A stretch of DNA of 37,732 nucleotides from Nitrospirota bacterium (GTDB taxonomy: Bacteria > Nitrospirota > Thermodesulfovibrionia > UBA6902), in the NCBI GenBank assembly GCA_003354025.1, contig PIVU01000014.1:1-37732 (forward strand). The letters are read 5' to 3'. The notes below the pieces were generated by a model that was not told where the DNA came from, made no database searches, and worked only from the letters and a program-made list of their open reading frames with translations. The position numbers were made by a program, and so were the translations under genes. Position 1 is the first letter of the stretch. Every line of letters begins with the position of its first letter. Below, one piece after another: positions 18,684-27,086 of the stretch.

Positions 18684-20192
18684 CTATTGCACAGGCGGTA
18701 CTATAATCATCTCTAATGTCACATTGCCCGAATCAGTTTCTTGGGAAGTGAACACTTCCACATCCTGAACGTCTCCCGGATTATGTCCTGCTACTTCAAT
18801 GGCTATATCATACATCCCCGGATCGATGATGATCTGGGCTTCACCTGAAGCATTAGTTGATACTGTCTTTTGCTCAATGCCTGACTGATTAAGGACTGAC
18901 ACAGTCGCTCCGGAAATAACAGTGTCGTCAGCAGGATCCAGCGGAGTTCCATTGTTGCTGAATACTTTTATTGTTAGTGTCCCGAAAGTCTGAACAAGGG
19001 TCACTGTAGGTGCAAAACCTGATGTTGTGGCTGCAGTGCCGGCAAGATATCCGTTCTGATATCCCTGTTTTTCAAATGTAATGTCATATGTTTTGGAAGC
19101 GGAGAGGTCGTCAAACTGATAGGCGCCCTGAGTGTCCGTGAGAACAGGGTTTTCTCCCGGAGGTGATATTGCCAGCGGCTGACTGTCTCCAGCGGCAACA
19201 AGCGTAACTGATACACCCTTTAAAACAATGTCATCATCGGCTCCTGGTGTTGCTGCATCTCCCATTACAATCCCGGAGATTCTCCCTGGCGTCTTTGCGA
19301 GGATAACATCTCCAATGGATGTTTCATTCCCGACAAATACTTTTTTGTCTTCAATCAGAACAGAGTTGAAGCCATCAGCTTCTACCCTGATGTCGTATGT
19401 CCCGTCAGCCAGCTGAATCCATGCGTTGCCGTCAGAATTGGAGCTTGTCACGGCCTGTTCAGCCCCTGTCTGGTCAAGAGCAGTAACGGTAACACCGGAA
19501 AGAGGAGTATCATCTGTGAAATTTCCAGGGGTATAGTTGTCACTTAGCACTCTTAGTGTTATCCTGCCGTTCTCCGAAGTATTAACAGCGCGTACCACCG
19601 GTTTGAAAAGCACACGCTTTACACCCGGAGAATGAGTGGGCGGGCCATTGAAGACAAAACTTTTTGTAAGATCAAAATCCAGAGTCAGATCACCTGACAA
19701 TTGAGTAGCCACATTAATAGGCGGATCGATATTTACCTTGATCCCGCTTTGTGAAGCGCTGGGGAATTTAAGGTTGCCCTTTGCTGTATTGAATATGCGG
19801 TCTCCCTGCACAAAAGCGCTGTTTTTCAGTTCAACAGTTCCTGCTTCTACAATGAGACGGGCCTGATCATAAGTGCCTGCCGGTATTTCAGTATCAATTA
19901 AAAGTTGTGTCACACCTCCTACAAGAGGAACAAGATTAACTTCTGAAGGAGTAAAGGGCAGCTGACGTTCAAAGCCGCTCCCGTCGGAATGGCGGATCCA
20001 TACTTCTTTAATGATAACGCTTGCGGATTTGACATAGCTGAAAGGAAAGGGGGCGTCTGTTATCTGTACCCTTAAAGTACCACTTTCCCCCTGGACCGAA
20101 TCTCCAGAGCCTGAACCGCCACCCGACGAGCCGCATGCTGAAAAGATAAATGCTGCTATTGTAATTAGTATTAGCTGTAATAAATTTTTCAT
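18684..20192 (-). CDS. DUF4382 lipoprotein with carboxypeptidase-regulatory-like repeats
   Basis: 502 residues. Lipoprotein signal with lipobox FSAC (Cys20) followed by a Gly/Ser-rich tether. A DUF4382 domain (about 38-200; SGTLRVQITDAPFPFSYVKS and later FDLTKSFVFNGPP) precedes three beta-sandwich modules of the carboxypeptidase regulatory/CNA-B kind (about 210-300, 303-395, 400-495). The first and third share a pattern: an Asp-rich loop (NFTDDTPLSG, DPADDTVISG) and GxYDIxVEAxGxN. Probably anchored to a membrane and exposed in the periplasm or at the surface; function unknown. It converges on the diguanylate cyclase gene with only 24 bp between, and shares its upstream region with the CMD gene. 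Confidence 0.85.
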   Translation of the reverse strand: MKNLLQLILITIAAFIFSACGSSGGGSGSGDSVQGESGTLRVQITDAPFPFSYVKSASVIIKEVWIRHSDGSGFERQLPFTPSEVNLVPLVGGVTQLLIDTEIPAGTYDQARLIVEAGTVELKNSAFVQGDRIFNTAKGNLKFPSASQSGIKVNIDPPINVATQLSGDLTLDFDLTKSFVFNGPPTHSPGVKRVLFKPVVRAVNTSENGRITLRVLSDNYTPGNFTDDTPLSGVTVTALDQTGAEQAVTSSNSDGNAWIQLADGTYDIRVEADGFNSVLIEDKKVFVGNETSIGDVILAKTPGRISGIVMGDAATPGADDDIVLKGVSVTLVAAGDSQPLAISPPGENPVLTDTQGAYQFDDLSASKTYDITFEKQGYQNGYLAGTAATTSGFAPTVTLVQTFGTLTIKVFSNNGTPLDPADDTVISGATVSVLNQSGIEQKTVSTNASGEAQIIIDPGMYDIAIEVAGHNPGDVQDVEVFTSQETDSGNVTLEMIIVPPVQ

Positions 20193-20297
20193 TGTTAGTT
20201 CCTTATAATTATTATTTCGATGTTATTAATGTAAAGGTTATGCACTTTTTATACCAATGTGGAAGTGCTTGTAATATTGTATTGCCTATTTAAGCTG

Positions 20298-20332
20298 CTG
20301 TATAGAAATGTAAATACTTTATACAGTGTATA
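20298..20332. promoter_or_regulatory. Overlapping TATACAG/CTGTATA palindromes, possible operator
   Basis: CTGTATA (20298-20304) is mirrored by TATACAG (20320-20326), and TATACA-G-TGTATA (20320-20332) is itself a perfect palindrome. The three half-sites lie between the divergent lipoprotein and CMD genes and end 15 bp upstream of a sigma-54-type promoter. It could bind the PAS-PAS activator encoded nearby or another regulator. Confidence 0.4.
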
Positions 20333-20347
20333 AGGCGTGAAAGTCAA

Positions 20348-20362
20348 TGGTGTAAATATTGC
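20348..20362 (+). promoter_or_regulatory. Possible sigma-54 (-24/-12) promoter
   Basis: TGG (20348-20350) and TTGC (20359-20362) are spaced exactly as in the consensus TGGCACG-N4-TTGC, with GG and GC separated by 10 bases. The middle CACG is not conserved (TGTA). It points at the CMD gene 105 bp downstream, which is followed by a sigma-54 activator gene. Confidence 0.5.
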
Positions 20363-20467
20363 CGACAGGAGTAAGTACAATAAACTGAAGTGTTTATCAT
20401 ACTATTGCTATAGATTAATAAATCCGGTACTATTTCATAAATATATTAATTTGCAAAGGGGGAAACA

Positions 20468-20788
20468 ATGGCCGCAAAGAAACTTCCGAAGATGTACAGC
20501 AGCATTCAAAAAAGATATAAGGGCCTCGCCGATGCAGTCGAGAACCTCGGTAAAACAGCACGGGACCTTGGCCCGGTAGATGAAAAAACCTCTCAACTGA
20601 TCCAGCTTGCCGCTGCTGCCGCAATCCGTTCGGAGGGCTCGGTGCACAGTCATGTTAGACGGGCGATTGAAGCCGGAGCAAAAAAAGATGAGGTCTATCA
20701 CACACTCATACTCCTGACAAGCACTATCGGTTTTCCTGCTGTGTCAGCTGCAATGAGCTGGGCCGATGACGTCATAAAAAAGAAATGA
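20468..20788 (+). CDS. Carboxymuconolactone decarboxylase (CMD)-family protein lacking the redox CxxC
   Basis: A 106-residue all-helical protein of the AhpD/CMD superfamily: ARDLGPVDEKTSQLIQLAAA, then RSEGSVHSHVRRAIEAGAKK, then LTSTIGFPAVSAAMSWADDV. The usual peroxidase CxxC of AhpD (in ExxxCxxCxxxH) is absent; the position reads EGSVHSHVRRA, so the His remains but both Cys are gone. It is therefore unlikely to be a peroxidase; some members of this subgroup are of unknown function. Start ATG has AAAGGGGG upstream. Behind the sigma-54-like site and ahead of the activator gene, it is a likely target of that activator. Confidence 0.85.
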   Translation: MAAKKLPKMYSSIQKRYKGLADAVENLGKTARDLGPVDEKTSQLIQLAAAAAIRSEGSVHSHVRRAIEAGAKKDEVYHTLILLTSTIGFPAVSAAMSWADDVIKKK

Positions 20789-20936
20789 AATAGGCTTTTT
20801 GTTTCTTTATCAGCCTTATATATCATTATTCTGCCACTATACTTGTATCTGTTGTAATAGTGCAGCTATTTGCACAATAGCAGTCATTTTAGATTAAGAT
20901 ATACAGCAATACAATTATCAGGAAGCAGGACATAGC

Positions 20937-22646
20937 ATGCATTCAATCTCAAAAAGCGAAATGGAGACAATTCTGAATTCCACGCATGACGGCATGATTG
21001 CTGTTAATGCAGATGGAGTTGTGACTCTTTTTAATAAGGCTGCTGAGCGAATTACCGGACTTAATGTAAAGGACATGATGGGCCGGCCCGCAGTTGACTG
21101 TATTCCTAACACCCGGCTGCATATTGTCCTGGGAAACGGGGTCCCCGAGGTTAATCAGCGGCAGCAATTAAATGACAAGGCAATTTTGACTAGCAGAGTC
21201 CCTGTTCTTGATGAGTCCGACAGGATAATAGGGGCTGTTGCTGTTTTCAGGGATGTCACAGAAGTAACTGCATTAACGGAAGAACTGTCTGACCTGTGGA
21301 AGGCCCGAAGCCTGCTTGAAGCAATTATTGAATCTACTAAAGACGCTATTTCAGTTGCCGACGAAAAGGGCAACACTATTATTGTTAATTCCGCCTATAC
21401 CCGGATAACTGGGCTCCCGAAGGAAGCTGTTGTGAACAAGCCGGTAACGGTTGATATTGCCGAGGGCGAAAGCATGCATATGAAAGTGCTGGAGTCCGGT
21501 AAACCCGTGTACAACGTACATATGAAAGTAGGGCGGGCAAAGAGAGAAGTAATCGTTAATGTAGCCCCGATTTTTATTGAAGGGAAAATCCGGGGAAGTG
21601 TCGGGGTCATTCATGATATATCCGAGATTATTGCGCTGAATGCTGAACTTGCAAAAGCAAAAAAACTAATCCGGCAACTTGAAGCCCGTTACACATGGGA
21701 TGATATTATCGGCAACAGCCCTGCAATTGAACTTGCAAAAGAACAGGCGCGGCGGGCTGCTGAAACCCCGGCAACGGTCCTTTTAAGAGGTGACAGCGGC
21801 ACGGGCAAGGAGCTGTTTGCCCACGCAATACACAATGCCAGCCAGCGGAGTATGAAGCAGTTTGTAAGGGTAAATTGCGCGGCCATTACAGAAAACCTGC
21901 TGGAAAGTGAACTTTTTGGATATGAGAAAGGGGCCTTTACCGGTGCTGAAAAGGAAGGGAAAAAGGGGCTTTTTGAGGAGGCTGACGGAGGGACCATATT
22001 CCTTGATGAAATAGGAGATGTGAGTCTCTCTCTTCAGAGTAAACTATTACGGGTGCTCCAGGAAAAGGAGATAATGCGCGTCGGCGGAACCCGCCCTGTA
22101 TCTGTTAATGTAAGAATTATATCAGCCACGAATGCCAACCTCAAAGAAAAAATCCAGAAAGGGACGTTCAGGGAGGACCTGTTCTACCGGTTAAATGTAA
22201 TCCCAATACGTGTCCCGTCACTCAGGGAACATAAGGAGGATATTCAGCTGATTGCAGAGCACTTTATATTCAAGCTGAATCAGGAATACGGCCGTGAAGT
22301 TCAGAAAATTTCCGATGACACATTGAAGAACCTCATGAATCATAACTGGCCCGGCAATGTCAGGGAGATGGAGAATGTACTTGGCATGGCAATGGTAACG
22401 ATGCGTCCGCAGGACAAGATTATGGAGGCCGGGCACCTTCCTCTTATGGCCCAGGAAGCTACAGGGGCCGTCCCGCTTGTATCCGGCGCGGCACGGGCTC
22501 TGAAAGATGTTGTAGAAGAGGCGGAAAAGGCCGCCATAGAGAGGGCCCTGCTTGAAACAAAAGGCAGCCGTACTAAAGCCGCTTCAATTCTGAATATTTC
22601 CATGAGAAGCCTGTTCTACAAGATAGAGAAACACAGTATAAAGTAA
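20937..22646 (+). CDS. Sigma-54-dependent transcriptional activator, PAS-PAS-AAA-Fis
   Basis: 569 residues. Two PAS domains (about 5-115, ending VAVFRDVTEVTAL, and about 125-235, ending GVIHDISEI) and a coiled linker precede the AAA+ domain at about 255-490: Walker A RGDSGTGKELFAHAI, the sigma-54-contacting loop EKGAFTGAEKEG, Walker B GGTIFLDEIGD and the Arg finger region FREDLFYRLNVIPIRVP. NWPGNVREMENVL follows. The C-terminal Fis-type HTH is at about 530-569 (ETKGSRTKAASILNISMRSL). The PAS domains presumably sense a ligand or redox state in the cytoplasm. It sits 148 bp behind the CMD gene, with a small GTGCA-N6-TGCAC palindrome (20860-20875) between. Confidence 0.94.
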   Translation: MHSISKSEMETILNSTHDGMIAVNADGVVTLFNKAAERITGLNVKDMMGRPAVDCIPNTRLHIVLGNGVPEVNQRQQLNDKAILTSRVPVLDESDRIIGAVAVFRDVTEVTALTEELSDLWKARSLLEAIIESTKDAISVADEKGNTIIVNSAYTRITGLPKEAVVNKPVTVDIAEGESMHMKVLESGKPVYNVHMKVGRAKREVIVNVAPIFIEGKIRGSVGVIHDISEIIALNAELAKAKKLIRQLEARYTWDDIIGNSPAIELAKEQARRAAETPATVLLRGDSGTGKELFAHAIHNASQRSMKQFVRVNCAAITENLLESELFGYEKGAFTGAEKEGKKGLFEEADGGTIFLDEIGDVSLSLQSKLLRVLQEKEIMRVGGTRPVSVNVRIISATNANLKEKIQKGTFREDLFYRLNVIPIRVPSLREHKEDIQLIAEHFIFKLNQEYGREVQKISDDTLKNLMNHNWPGNVREMENVLGMAMVTMRPQDKIMEAGHLPLMAQEATGAVPLVSGAARALKDVVEEAEKAAIERALLETKGSRTKAASILNISMRSLFYKIEKHSIK

Positions 22647-22854
22647 CAGGCACGTTATCTCCTTCCTTGACGTCTATGAAAGATGCTATGTTATTAAAAA
22701 GATGAAGATATTTATGGTTATAAACTTCTATTAATGTCGTGCAGGGTATTTTTTATAATGACTGCTAATGTATTGTTGTAATATGCCGTATTATTATAGT
22801 TAGTAAGTATAGTTATAATTACGCTTTCCATTTATATAGAAGAAGGGAACATAA

Positions 22855-24774
22855 TTGAAGTGTCTTAGATGTCATACGGAGAATCGGGATTCAGTAAGTT
22901 ACTGTGAGAAGTGCGGATCTCTTCTTTACCGACGAAGGAAGAGTGACCGGTATCGTAAGATGAAAATTACGGCTGCAATTTCGGTTATAAGTGTTTTTGC
23001 TGCAGTATTATTATTGTTATTCCATTTAAAAGTTTTCACGCCTGATCAGCCTGATGTAGCGACGGCTGATATTAATAAAAAAGCAGACCTGCAACATGCC
23101 CTGGCAAAGAAAAAAGAATCTGTTCCTCCATCGACTGGAAAGAAGATTAAAGCGAAAAGTGCTGAGAAGAAACCTGCTCCTGCTGTGAATAAAGCTATTT
23201 CAGGGGAGATGGATGCCGGGAATGAGGTTGCCACCGGCTGGGTGTTTGTAATGGATCCATGGGGTAAGCAGGTGAGAAAGTTTAGATCAGGGCTGGCAGG
23301 CAGCGGCTGGCTGGCATTGCCCACACGGGCATGTCTTGGCGGCAGCAGGTGGATATTCTTTCCTGATTCCGGCGAGGGAGTAGAAATTTCCGGCGGATTA
23401 TGGATATTCGGAGACAGTGTAGGTTTATGGCATCTGGCTAAAGAAGACGGAAGTGACGAAGGTCCGGAGCTTGGCGCCTGGAATGAAGGTGACGTTGTTT
23501 CATGGGTCAGCATTGAATCGGTGGCATCATTAGATTCGCTGAAATTATTACCCGGGCCAAAAGATGGATATTTTGTTTCTGCTTCTATGCCCTCCAGTAT
23601 TGATGAAGCCGGTGTTTTTATGCAGAAAGGAAAGATCGTGGGCTGGTCTTTCGGAGAACTGCTTTCAAGCGCGTATATGTGGCCGGGTAAATCCGATGAT
23701 GATATGAAATACAAGACCTGGGTCAAATATTTTTACAATATAACTTTTGCCAATGGCCGTGAGGAGAAGTTTTCCGGGGCCCTGGCTATGAACAAGTCAG
23801 AATCTAGTGTTAATAAAATAGCAGCTCTGATAGAAGGCTTCAGCCTTAGGCCCAAACTTGTGCCGGGGGATACTCCTTATTATTTATTGCCCGAGGAAAT
23901 AATCAAACAGCTGAGAATCCTGTTAACCTATGCTGTTCGCAATGGTGAAGGGAGTGAAGTGGCCGGTTTGCTGAGCAGCCAGGTGTTGAAAAATATTGGT
24001 GATATTACGCTGCTGATAGATATGGTCCCGGTAATCTCCGCTGCACAGGGATATGTAGCGGCCATAAATGAAATTGAGGATTCCGGGAAGTACCTGGTCC
24101 AGCAGCAGGGACGGGACGTACCGGCCCTAAGTTTGCTGCATGTTAGTCTATATCAGGATTGGCTTCAGGAGATGATTGATGCCGGAGAACTTGATGAAGG
24201 CTGGCAGGCTTATAATTCGGCAAAAAGTTATTTCCCTGATGACGCCTATATTCATCTTCTCGGCGTTGAACTTGTGCTTCTGAACGACGACTGGGAAGAG
24301 GCCGAACGCCTGCTTTATATGAGAAATTACCCGCCGGCATTGCAGGACCGCTACCAGCTTCTTGCACGACGAATTACTGAGATGAAGGGGCAGGAAGGGA
24401 AAATTGTCATACGCTTTACCCCGGGATCTTCCAGAATACCCGTAACCGCGGCCATTAATGAAGTCGTGTTCCAGGATTTTATAGTTGATACAGGAGCTTC
24501 AATGATAACTATTCCCTCTTCAACTGCTGATGCTCTTGACCTGGAGATAGTTCAAAGTAAACGGACCTTGTGGACGGCAAGCGGCGTAGAAACGGTCAGT
24601 GAAGTAATAATTGATGCCATTGAAATAGACGGGTGGGTTGAGTACGATGTTCGGGCGCTGGTCCTTGACATGCCTGACCGTCAGGGGCTTGGACTGCTTG
24701 GTCTTAACTATCTCGGAAGGTTCCGGATGGACCTTAAGTCCGAAGACGGTACTCTTTTCCTGACTCCGCGGTAA
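22855..24774 (+). CDS. Zinc-ribbon, single-span membrane protein with retropepsin-like aspartic protease domain
   Basis: 639 residues from a TTG start (AGAAGGGA upstream). Residues 1-22 form a zinc ribbon (Cys3, Cys6, Cys17, Cys20), followed by basic residues and a span at about 38-60, so the ribbon is cytoplasmic and the rest periplasmic. A Lys/Pro linker leads to a beta-rich region (about 125-300; SGWLALPTRACLGG and DEAGVFMQKGKIVGWSFG) that recalls an inactive trypsin-like fold, then an alpha-rich TPR-like region (about 330-505). The last 125 residues resemble a retropepsin: FIVDTGASMITIP with Asp545, and LGLLGLNYLGRFRMDL. One lobe has one catalytic Asp, so activity would need dimerisation. 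Substrate unknown. Probable first gene of the unit running to 28607. Confidence 0.75.
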   Translation: MKCLRCHTENRDSVSYCEKCGSLLYRRRKSDRYRKMKITAAISVISVFAAVLLLLFHLKVFTPDQPDVATADINKKADLQHALAKKKESVPPSTGKKIKAKSAEKKPAPAVNKAISGEMDAGNEVATGWVFVMDPWGKQVRKFRSGLAGSGWLALPTRACLGGSRWIFFPDSGEGVEISGGLWIFGDSVGLWHLAKEDGSDEGPELGAWNEGDVVSWVSIESVASLDSLKLLPGPKDGYFVSASMPSSIDEAGVFMQKGKIVGWSFGELLSSAYMWPGKSDDDMKYKTWVKYFYNITFANGREEKFSGALAMNKSESSVNKIAALIEGFSLRPKLVPGDTPYYLLPEEIIKQLRILLTYAVRNGEGSEVAGLLSSQVLKNIGDITLLIDMVPVISAAQGYVAAINEIEDSGKYLVQQQGRDVPALSLLHVSLYQDWLQEMIDAGELDEGWQAYNSAKSYFPDDAYIHLLGVELVLLNDDWEEAERLLYMRNYPPALQDRYQLLARRITEMKGQEGKIVIRFTPGSSRIPVTAAINEVVFQDFIVDTGASMITIPSSTADALDLEIVQSKRTLWTASGVETVSEVIIDAIEIDGWVEYDVRALVLDMPDRQGLGLLGLNYLGRFRMDLKSEDGTLFLTPR

Positions 24775-24787
24775 CACCTCTAAAGCA

Positions 24788-25957
24788 ATGACACATTCCA
24801 ATCCTGACAGCTTTGTGATTTCCGGAACGCCTTTGATCGGCGAGGGAAACATCGTTGATAACAAATCATTTGTAACAGGGTTCGAGAGGGCCGGAATTCC
24901 GGTTTGCGCCTTTTATCCAAGTGGACCAATGGTCCGAATGGGCAGATGGTTTCACGTCCGCATGAGTATGAACACAAATAGAACGATGAGGTATGCTTTT
25001 AAAAGCGACACACAAAGATCTTCATTTGTAATGATGCCTTTAAAACTGGAATTAAGGCGGGCCTTGAAAATAGCCTTTAGGGAATGTCCCGCAGCACGCT
25101 GTTTTATAACATCGCAGAATATTATGGCAGAGGAGGCTTCCAGTGTTATGGGCGGCATTCCTGCTTTCATGTTTTCTTCAGACGTATACGGAAAATTCCA
25201 TTATGGCAGCTCTCCGTCAGAGAGACAGAAAAATATAAAACATTTTGTATGGAACAGTGATGCCCTGGATTATTATAGAAATGTACTCAATCTTAAAAAC
25301 GTCTACCTGGCAAAACCTGCTGACCCAATAGATGCTTTCCCGCGTATTGAAAGAGACCGGCTGCCATTTCAGGAGGCGTTGACCGACGGGAACATCTGTT
25401 TTATTAAACTGTCAGGAAGCGGTGGTGATCCTGAGCTTGTTAACAGGGCGATTATTTCTTTATGGAAAAACAGCGCTACTAAATGTATTGTGTTCCCAGG
25501 GACAGATGTAACGCGGGAAAAACTGGTGAAGGTAGTCGGCAGCATTAAAGTAAGTACAAGTCTTGATCCTTCGATTTTCTACAACCATTCTCGACATATG
25601 ATTTCAAATGAACAAATGCTTCTTGTATATCCGTCAGAGCAGGTTAAACATGTAGTTCTTCTTGCTACTAATGGTGTTGTTCCGAGAGTTGTGTGGCTTC
25701 CGCCCAGGGGACAGCATGAAGTAATGAACCTGGCATGGGCCGTTAAAAAGGGAATGTCAGGGTCTATATGTATTCCGGAGGAGTTTCAGGGAAGACTTCG
25801 AGAAAGCCTGAAATACCATGGGGTCCATTCTGCAGACCTTGAATTTGTTCAACCGCAAAACTTGTCTGCAGAACACTTTAAGGCATCCTCTGTAGAGCTG
25901 TGTGAAGACAATGCAGTTCCACTGGAAGATCTTGTGAGAAAGCTATCTAATATATAA
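24788..25957 (+). CDS. Uncharacterised GT-B-like protein
   Basis: A 389-residue soluble protein 13 bp behind the protease-like gene, so probably co-transcribed. It opens with a Rossmann-like strand-loop (SFVISGTPLIGEGNIVDN) and ends with a pattern of alternating strands and helices (NEQMLLVYPSEQVKHVVLLA, VVWLPPRGQHEVMNLAWAVK) that recalls GT-B glycosyltransferases. No definite donor-sugar motif was found, so glycosyltransfer is only a guess. It shows a normal composition. The relation to the membrane protease and to the kinase genes downstream is not evident. Confidence 0.5.
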   Translation: MTHSNPDSFVISGTPLIGEGNIVDNKSFVTGFERAGIPVCAFYPSGPMVRMGRWFHVRMSMNTNRTMRYAFKSDTQRSSFVMMPLKLELRRALKIAFRECPAARCFITSQNIMAEEASSVMGGIPAFMFSSDVYGKFHYGSSPSERQKNIKHFVWNSDALDYYRNVLNLKNVYLAKPADPIDAFPRIERDRLPFQEALTDGNICFIKLSGSGGDPELVNRAIISLWKNSATKCIVFPGTDVTREKLVKVVGSIKVSTSLDPSIFYNHSRHMISNEQMLLVYPSEQVKHVVLLATNGVVPRVVWLPPRGQHEVMNLAWAVKKGMSGSICIPEEFQGRLRESLKYHGVHSADLEFVQPQNLSAEHFKASSVELCEDNAVPLEDLVRKLSNI

Positions 25958-26039
25958 TGAATGGGACAGTTTCATTAATTCAATAAGTTGCTTATGGAAA
26001 ACCCGGGGAAATAAAGAATCGTTTTGGTTAGAATAACCT

Positions 26040-27086
26040 ATGCCGGTTTCTATTAAAAATATCTTAAACAGAGTTTCATATTTTGCCATGCTGTTAATAA
26101 TGGTATTGATATGGACATTATTTGTCATGGTATATTTCGACTACTTTATTCCACCTTTTGACAAATTTATTCCCTGGCTTCTGCCGATGAAAGGCCTTTT
26201 CACAGTCCCTGCTGACGGTTCCATGACAGGACGGATTAACCACATGCAGGGAATCCTTGATTCATCCCATAAAGTGTCTAGTATTTCATTTTTTGTCATG
26301 ATTGTTTCATTTACTATGCTCAGTGTATATCTGGCCCTTCTTTATCAGCAGAAACAGCGAAGATCCCGTGAAAACAGGCTGCTTCAGTTGAAAAATCAGG
26401 AGATTGCACGGCGCAACGAATTTATTCGCTATATCTCAGCAACAATAGGCCATGAGTTTAAAAATAACCTTGCAAGGATTAAGCGACGGCTGGATCTGAT
26501 GCCCAGTCTTGAACAGGAATCACGGGAGCGTCTGAATGTGAACCTGGATAATCTGTTTGCTGATATTAAAATATTTAAACAAATATCAGACGAACGTGAA
26601 GATGAACTTGCCGGCTTTACAGAGGTGTCCTTAAAAAAGCTGCTAACAGACCTGTCGGTGCGTTTCAGCGATCTTGCTGAAGTAAAGTTCGAGGACCAGG
26701 TGCGTCTGCCCAATATTTATGCTTCACACGATCTGTTGCGCTCTGTTTTTGAAAACCTTTTTGATAATGCCATGAAATACAAAAAGCCCGAGCAGCCAAG
26801 GGCAGTTATACTCATCTCGTTTTCAATTGACAGAGACGGAAGCCGGCCATACGTGGCACTTTCCTTTAAAGATGAAGGCATAGGTATGGACGAGCAGCAG
26901 GCGGAGCAATGTTTTTACAAGGGAACAGGCTCAGACTCAGGATGGGGGCAGGGCCTGTATTTTGCCAAATACGTCGTTGGACTTCATGCCGGAAAAATCA
27001 GGGTAGGCAAAGAATGTACTTCTCCGGGAACCGGCACGGAGATAATTATTAACCTCCCCTTTGTTGAGGAGACCTTGAATGTTTAA
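26040..27086 (+). CDS. Membrane sensor histidine kinase, partner of the REC-HEPN regulator
   Basis: 348 residues. Two spans (about 17-37 and 84-104) enclose a short extracytoplasmic loop of about 45 residues, then a coiled coil leads to the H-box with His138 in ATIGHEFKNNLARIKRRL. The ATPase has NLFDNAMKYKK, KDEGIGMDEQQ and GWGQGLYFAKYVVGLHAGKI. The loop is too small for a known ligand-binding fold, so it may sense the membrane, a partner (for example the OmpA-like protein two genes on) or mechanical state. It overlaps the regulator gene by 8 bases. The absence of an aspartate receiver and the tight coupling make the next gene its sure target. Confidence 0.9.
   Translation: MPVSIKNILNRVSYFAMLLIMVLIWTLFVMVYFDYFIPPFDKFIPWLLPMKGLFTVPADGSMTGRINHMQGILDSSHKVSSISFFVMIVSFTMLSVYLALLYQQKQRRSRENRLLQLKNQEIARRNEFIRYISATIGHEFKNNLARIKRRLDLMPSLEQESRERLNVNLDNLFADIKIFKQISDEREDELAGFTEVSLKKLLTDLSVRFSDLAEVKFEDQVRLPNIYASHDLLRSVFENLFDNAMKYKKPEQPRAVILISFSIDRDGSRPYVALSFKDEGIGMDEQQAEQCFYKGTGSDSGWGQGLYFAKYVVGLHAGKIRVGKECTSPGTGTEIIINLPFVEETLNV

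Noticed and set aside
20193-20467. c-di-GMP (GEMM) riboswitch before the lipoprotein or CMD genes
   Set aside because: No CAAAGCCTCC-like core or tetraloop-receptor motif was found here or in the other gaps.
23046-23726. 226-codon open frame on the minus strand opposite the zinc-ribbon/retropepsin gene
   Set aside because: Low-complexity Ser/Pro-rich shadow with no family pattern; the plus-strand protein is complete.
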